NCBI RefSeq assembly: GCF_049803795.1 | Contig: NZ_JBNAGJ010000001.1 | Span: 310,001-374,000 of the forward strand | Direction: 5' to 3' | Length of the DNA: 64,000 nt | Source: Thalassobius sp002708925 | Lineage (GTDB): Bacteria > Pseudomonadota > Alphaproteobacteria > Rhodobacterales > Rhodobacteraceae | Shown: positions 61,337-64,000 of the stretch, in pieces | Numbering within the stretch: position 1 is the first letter of the stretch | Layout: each line of letters begins with the position of its first letter | Made by a program: the position numbers and the translations under genes | Notes under the pieces: generated by a model | The model's input: only the letters and a program-made list of their open reading frames with translations | Database searches by the model: none | What the model was told of the DNA's origin: nothing

Positions 61337-61570
61337 TTAGCCGCGCCAGAAGTCCGGCGAGTCCCATACAGGGCGGCTGGCCTCTTGCCGGGCCTCTTCG
61401 CGGGTCAGGCCGATATCGCGCAGGGCTGCGTCATCCAGCCGGGCCAGTTGCGCGCGCTGCCGGCGCAGGGCCAGCAGACCCATCAGGCGTGCCAGAACAG
61501 ACCCGCGCGAAGCACGAGCGGCGTGGGACAGGGGGAGCGGGGCGGAGCAGCGGGGGCTATGCGCGGTCAT
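61337..61570 (-). CDS. DUF1127 small protein
   Basis: A 77-residue protein; the C-terminal RQRAQLARLDDAALRDIGLTREEARQEAS is the DUF1127 (YjiS-like) helix pair, small arginine-rich regulators tied in Agrobacterium and Rhodobacter to phosphate and RNA turnover responses. The ATG at 61570 is used because earlier ones give unrelated sequence. It is divergent from a LysR gene with shared palindromes. Confidence 0.85.
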   Translation of the reverse strand: MTAHSPRCSAPLPLSHAARASRGSVLARLMGLLALRRQRAQLARLDDAALRDIGLTREEARQEASRPVWDSPDFWRG

Positions 61571-61643
61571 CTTACACTCTTTCTCGTTTGTGATGGTTAA
61601 TGTTTGTTTCATCAGTCTTGGTGATGTATATGAGGGAAAATGC

Positions 61644-61683
61644 TTCATATGGAAAATGAATGTTTTTGACTTGATATATCAAG
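61644..61683. promoter_or_regulatory. Two palindromes in the DUF1127/LysR divergent promoter
   Basis: TTCAT-N7-ATGAA (61644-61660) and the perfect CTTGATATATCAAG (61670-61683) lie in the AT-rich 125-base space; the second is 12 bases before the LysR ATG, as in autoregulation by LysR proteins. Confidence 0.5.
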
Positions 61684-61695
61684 ATTGGTGATGGG

Positions 61696-62547
61696 ATGCG
61701 AAATCTGGATGTGACGACCCTGCGGTCTTTTGTGGCGGTGGCCGATCTGGGCGGGGTGACGCGGGCGGCGGGGGTGCTGAACCTGACGCAATCGGCTGTG
61801 TCGATGCAGCTGAAACGGCTTGAGGAAATGCTGGGCGTGCCGCTGCTGGATCGCTCGAACCGATCCATCGGGCTGACCGCAGGGGGCGAGCAATTGCTGA
61901 GCTACGCCCGCCGCATGGTCGAGCTGAACGATGAGATCATCTCGCGTCTGACGGATCAGGTGTTCGAGGGCGAAATCGTCCTGGGCGTGCCGCATGACAT
62001 CGTGTATCCGGCGGTTCCGCAGGTGTTGCAGCGGTTCAACGCGCAGTTCCCACGGATGAAGGTGAACCTGCTGACCTCGTTCACGCGCGAGCTGAAGGCG
62101 CAATTCGCGCGCGGGGAATGCGATGTCATCCTGACCACCGAAACCGGGCTGGGCGAGGGCGGCGAGACCCTGACCACCAAGCTGCTCAGATGGATCGGCG
62201 CCCCCGAGGGCTCGGCGTGGAAACAGCGCCCGCTGCGGCTGGCCTTTGGCCGGTTCTGCATTTTCCGGGCGGGGGCGATCTCGGCGCTGGATGCGGTGGG
62301 CGAGGATTGGGAAATCGCGGTTGAAACCGAATCCGACCGCACGATCGAGGCTACGGTGGCGGCGGATCTGGCGATTCACACGATGATCGAGGGCACCGAG
62401 CCGCCGCATCTGGAACAGATCGACCACGGCGGCGCGCTGCCGGACCTGACGGTTCAGCAGATCAACATGTATGTCTCGGACAAGAGCAACAAAGAGGTGA
62501 TCACGCCGCTGACCGATCAGCTGCGCCAGGCGTTCCGGATGATGTAG
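61696..62547 (+). CDS. LysR-family transcriptional regulator
   Basis: A 283-residue LysR protein: helix-turn-helix LRSFVAVADLGGVTRAAGVL / LTQSAVSMQLKRLEEML in the first 60 residues, then the substrate-binding-like domain (VLGVPHDIVYPAVPQVLQRF, GECDVILTTE). The ATG start matches the family. It is divergent from DUF1127 and followed by a convergent quinone oxidoreductase; the inducer is not evident. Confidence 0.9.
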   Translation: MRNLDVTTLRSFVAVADLGGVTRAAGVLNLTQSAVSMQLKRLEEMLGVPLLDRSNRSIGLTAGGEQLLSYARRMVELNDEIISRLTDQVFEGEIVLGVPHDIVYPAVPQVLQRFNAQFPRMKVNLLTSFTRELKAQFARGECDVILTTETGLGEGGETLTTKLLRWIGAPEGSAWKQRPLRLAFGRFCIFRAGAISALDAVGEDWEIAVETESDRTIEATVAADLAIHTMIEGTEPPHLEQIDHGGALPDLTVQQINMYVSDKSNKEVITPLTDQLRQAFRMM

Positions 62548-62550
62548 CGC

Positions 62551-63510
62551 CTAAGGGGTGATCACGACCTTGCCGGTGGATTTGCGGCTGCGCAACAGCT
62601 CCAGCCCTTCGGCGGCGCGGTCCAGCGGCAGGACGTGGCTGACATGCGGTTTCAGGCGGCCTTGGGCGTACCACTCCAGCAGGGTTTTCAGGCTATCGGT
62701 CAGCGCCTTTGGGTTGAATTTCAGATAGCCTCCCCAGTAAACCCCCAGAACGCTTAGGTTTTTCACCAGCAGATGGTTCGCGGGGATTTGCGGAACCTCG
62801 CCGCTGGCAAAGCCGATGGGCAAGAGGCGGGCCTCGGGGTTGCAGGCGCGAAAGGCCGCTTGCCACTGCGCGCCGCCCACCGCGTCATAGACCACATCCG
62901 CCCCGCCCAGCGATTTAACCACGGCGCGGATGTCTTGGGTTTTGGCGTCGATCAGATGATCGGCCCCGGCCTGCTTGGCGACCTTCAGCTTGTCGGCCCC
63001 GCGCGCGCAGGCGATCACGGTGGCGCCCATCAGCTTGCCGATTTCCACGGCGGTCAGGCCCACGCCCCCGGCGGCCCCGGTCACCAGCAGGGTTTCGCCC
63101 GGCTGCATCTGCGCCCGGTGATCCAGCGCCAGATGGCTGGTGCCGTACGCGATCTGAAAGGCGGCGGCGTCTTCGAAGCTCATGACATCGGGGATTTCCA
63201 CGCAGCGGTTCACATCGAACACGCCATAGTCCGCCAGACCGCCCTGACCGCCAAACACGGCAACCCGCGCGCCAATCGCCGGCCCCTCGGTGTCCGGACC
63301 CAGAGCATCGACAACCCCCGCGACCTCCATTCCCAGGGTAAAGGGCGCGGGCGGGGTGTCTTGATATTTGCCCTGCATCATCAGCAGATCGGCAAAGTTC
63401 AAACCGCACGCCGCGATTCGCAGGCGAATCTGCCCCGGTCCGGGCTGGGGCTGCTCAAGTTCGGCAAGATTTGGCTGATCGCCGATTTGGGTTAGATGAA
63501 ATGCGCGCAT
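62551..63510 (-). CDS. Zinc-independent NAD(P)H:quinone oxidoreductase (MDR family)
   Basis: A 319-residue MDR reductase (QOR type). The N-terminal GroES-like domain has AACGLNFADLLMMQGKYQ and GMEVAGVVDALG; the Rossmann fold starts LLVTGAAGGVGLTAVEIGKLMG with GxGGxG in place; ADHLIDAKTQDIR and a later LPIGFASGEVPQI complete it. The zinc ligands of true alcohol dehydrogenases are absent. It converges on the LysR gene with three bases between stops. Confidence 0.92.
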   Translation of the reverse strand: MRAFHLTQIGDQPNLAELEQPQPGPGQIRLRIAACGLNFADLLMMQGKYQDTPPAPFTLGMEVAGVVDALGPDTEGPAIGARVAVFGGQGGLADYGVFDVNRCVEIPDVMSFEDAAAFQIAYGTSHLALDHRAQMQPGETLLVTGAAGGVGLTAVEIGKLMGATVIACARGADKLKVAKQAGADHLIDAKTQDIRAVVKSLGGADVVYDAVGGAQWQAAFRACNPEARLLPIGFASGEVPQIPANHLLVKNLSVLGVYWGGYLKFNPKALTDSLKTLLEWYAQGRLKPHVSHVLPLDRAAEGLELLRSRKSTGKVVITP

Positions 63511-63785
63511 GGGGTCCTCCGGTTTGGGCTGTTATGCGAAGCCCCTTTATTTGTGTCAAACACAGCCTGCCTTAGGATGCCGCATTGCCGCATGTATTTG
63601 TCCGAGTACCCTTTTAAATTGTCGGTTTGAATCGGAATTTCTCCTTTTTGATGAGCGAAATGCTTGATCCATATTCAAAAATCGCTAGCTTTCGGGGGAC
63701 TCAGGGCCAGCCGTACCGTTGCGGGCAGGGGAACGCGTTCCCGTGCGGCCTGTAGTATTGATTGAATAAGTGAAAGGTGTGGGCG
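63511..63785. other. Intergenic region before the XRE-type gene
   Basis: A 275-base space with an AT-rich centre (63600-63690), a perfect GGGAACGCGTTCCC palindrome (63729-63742), and no coding frame. It holds the promoters of the oxidoreductase and the XRE gene. AAAGGTG lies before the latter's ATG. Confidence 0.55.
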
Positions 63786-64000
63786 ATGACTCATCCGGTT
63801 GATGTACATGTAGGTCAGAAACTCCGGCAACGGCGCTGGATGATAGGGATGACCCAACAACAACTGGCCGAGCAGGTGGGGATCAAGTTTCAGCAAATCC
63901 AGAAATATGAAACCGGAGCGAATCGGATCAGTGCCTCGCGCCTGTGGGATATTGCCTCGGTTCTGGATGTGCCCGTCAGCTTCTTTTTCGAAGGGCTGGG
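63786..64000 (+). CDS. XRE-type helix-turn-helix regulator (partial, runs off the edge)
   Basis: The first 71 codons of a Cro/CI-type regulator. MTHPVDVHVGQKLRQRRW is followed by MTQQQLAEQVGIKFQQIQKYETGANRISASRLWDIASVLDVPVSFFFEG, the classic XRE helix-turn-helix. The frame continues past 64000. The protein type is widespread in Rhodobacterales chromosomes. A perfect palindrome 43 bases upstream of the ATG may be its own operator. Confidence 0.85.
   Translation, partial: MTHPVDVHVGQKLRQRRWMIGMTQQQLAEQVGIKFQQIQKYETGANRISASRLWDIASVLDVPVSFFFEGL

Noticed and set aside
63684..63700. CTAGCTTTCGG, close to the reverse complement of the repeats at 8286-8318
   Set aside because: Only 11 bases match, single copy, and the surroundings look chromosomal, so it is not evidence for a second prophage end.

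Overview
The window looks like the chromosome of an alphaproteobacterium of the Rhodobacterales (Roseobacter/Paracoccus-type). The basis is the high GC with strong third-position bias, the pcm-tolC-DUF2497 gene order, the MetF/MetR pair, a YgfZ/arsenosugar-glycosyltransferase neighbourhood, DUF1127 and DUF6280-like small proteins, and alphaproteobacterial class A RNase P RNA. No species can be named from sequence alone.

Bases 1 to about 8,340 are the distal tail end of a prophage: an NlpC/P60 tail peptidase, a lambda-J-like tail-tip protein, a tail fibre carrying an SGNH-hydrolase domain, a LamG-like protein, then a Com-type zinc finger protein translationally coupled to a D12-class DNA adenine methylase, and one small unknown gene. 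Two 11-base direct repeats 22 bases apart follow, and then host genes begin. This layout matches the right end of a Mu-related transposable phage with a siphovirus-type tail.

8.4 to 22.5 kb holds host genes: a PIMT-like methyltransferase and TolC, a PopZ-like DUF2497 protein, CobQ, EF-P, YgfZ, a glycosyltransferase and an MsbA-like ABC exporter whose 3' ends overlap antisense by 149 bases, a DSP-like phosphatase, two aminotransferases and a crotonase. 22.5 to 34.5 kb holds ValS (with a low-GC internal segment), an AsnC-type regulator divergent from a type III PLP decarboxylase, an orphan form-II CoxL-type molybdoenzyme, a DUF2235 protein, a PaaI thioesterase, MetF/MetR with a candidate MetR operator, and an inositol-phosphatase family protein.

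At 34,601-34,889 lies a tRNA-Leu(UAA) gene interrupted after U34 by a 203-base group I intron. Next is an eleven-gene thiamine operon on the minus strand, read from a TPP riboswitch near 43.17 kb: thiD, thiO, thiS, thiG, thiE, thiF-rhodanese, an HMP-type ABC transporter and two different TenA proteins. Every junction in it is overlapping or nearly so.

43.2 to 64 kb holds a TPR protein, a rhomboid protease, a GFA protein, a 337-base intergenic region with strong RNA-like structure, Dtd, a nitroreductase, and an XpaC-TelA-DUF2927-SPFH-zinc-ribbon cluster headed by an unlisted 27-residue membrane peptide. These are followed by RluB, TadA, a UPF0173 hydrolase, GatC-GatA, an excalibur lipoprotein, an AmpD-like amidase, the RNase P RNA gene, a DUF533 protein, ribosomal protein L33, a VIT1-family transporter, a BI-1/YccA protein, DUF1127 divergent from a LysR regulator, a quinone oxidoreductase, and the start of an XRE-type regulator cut by the window edge.
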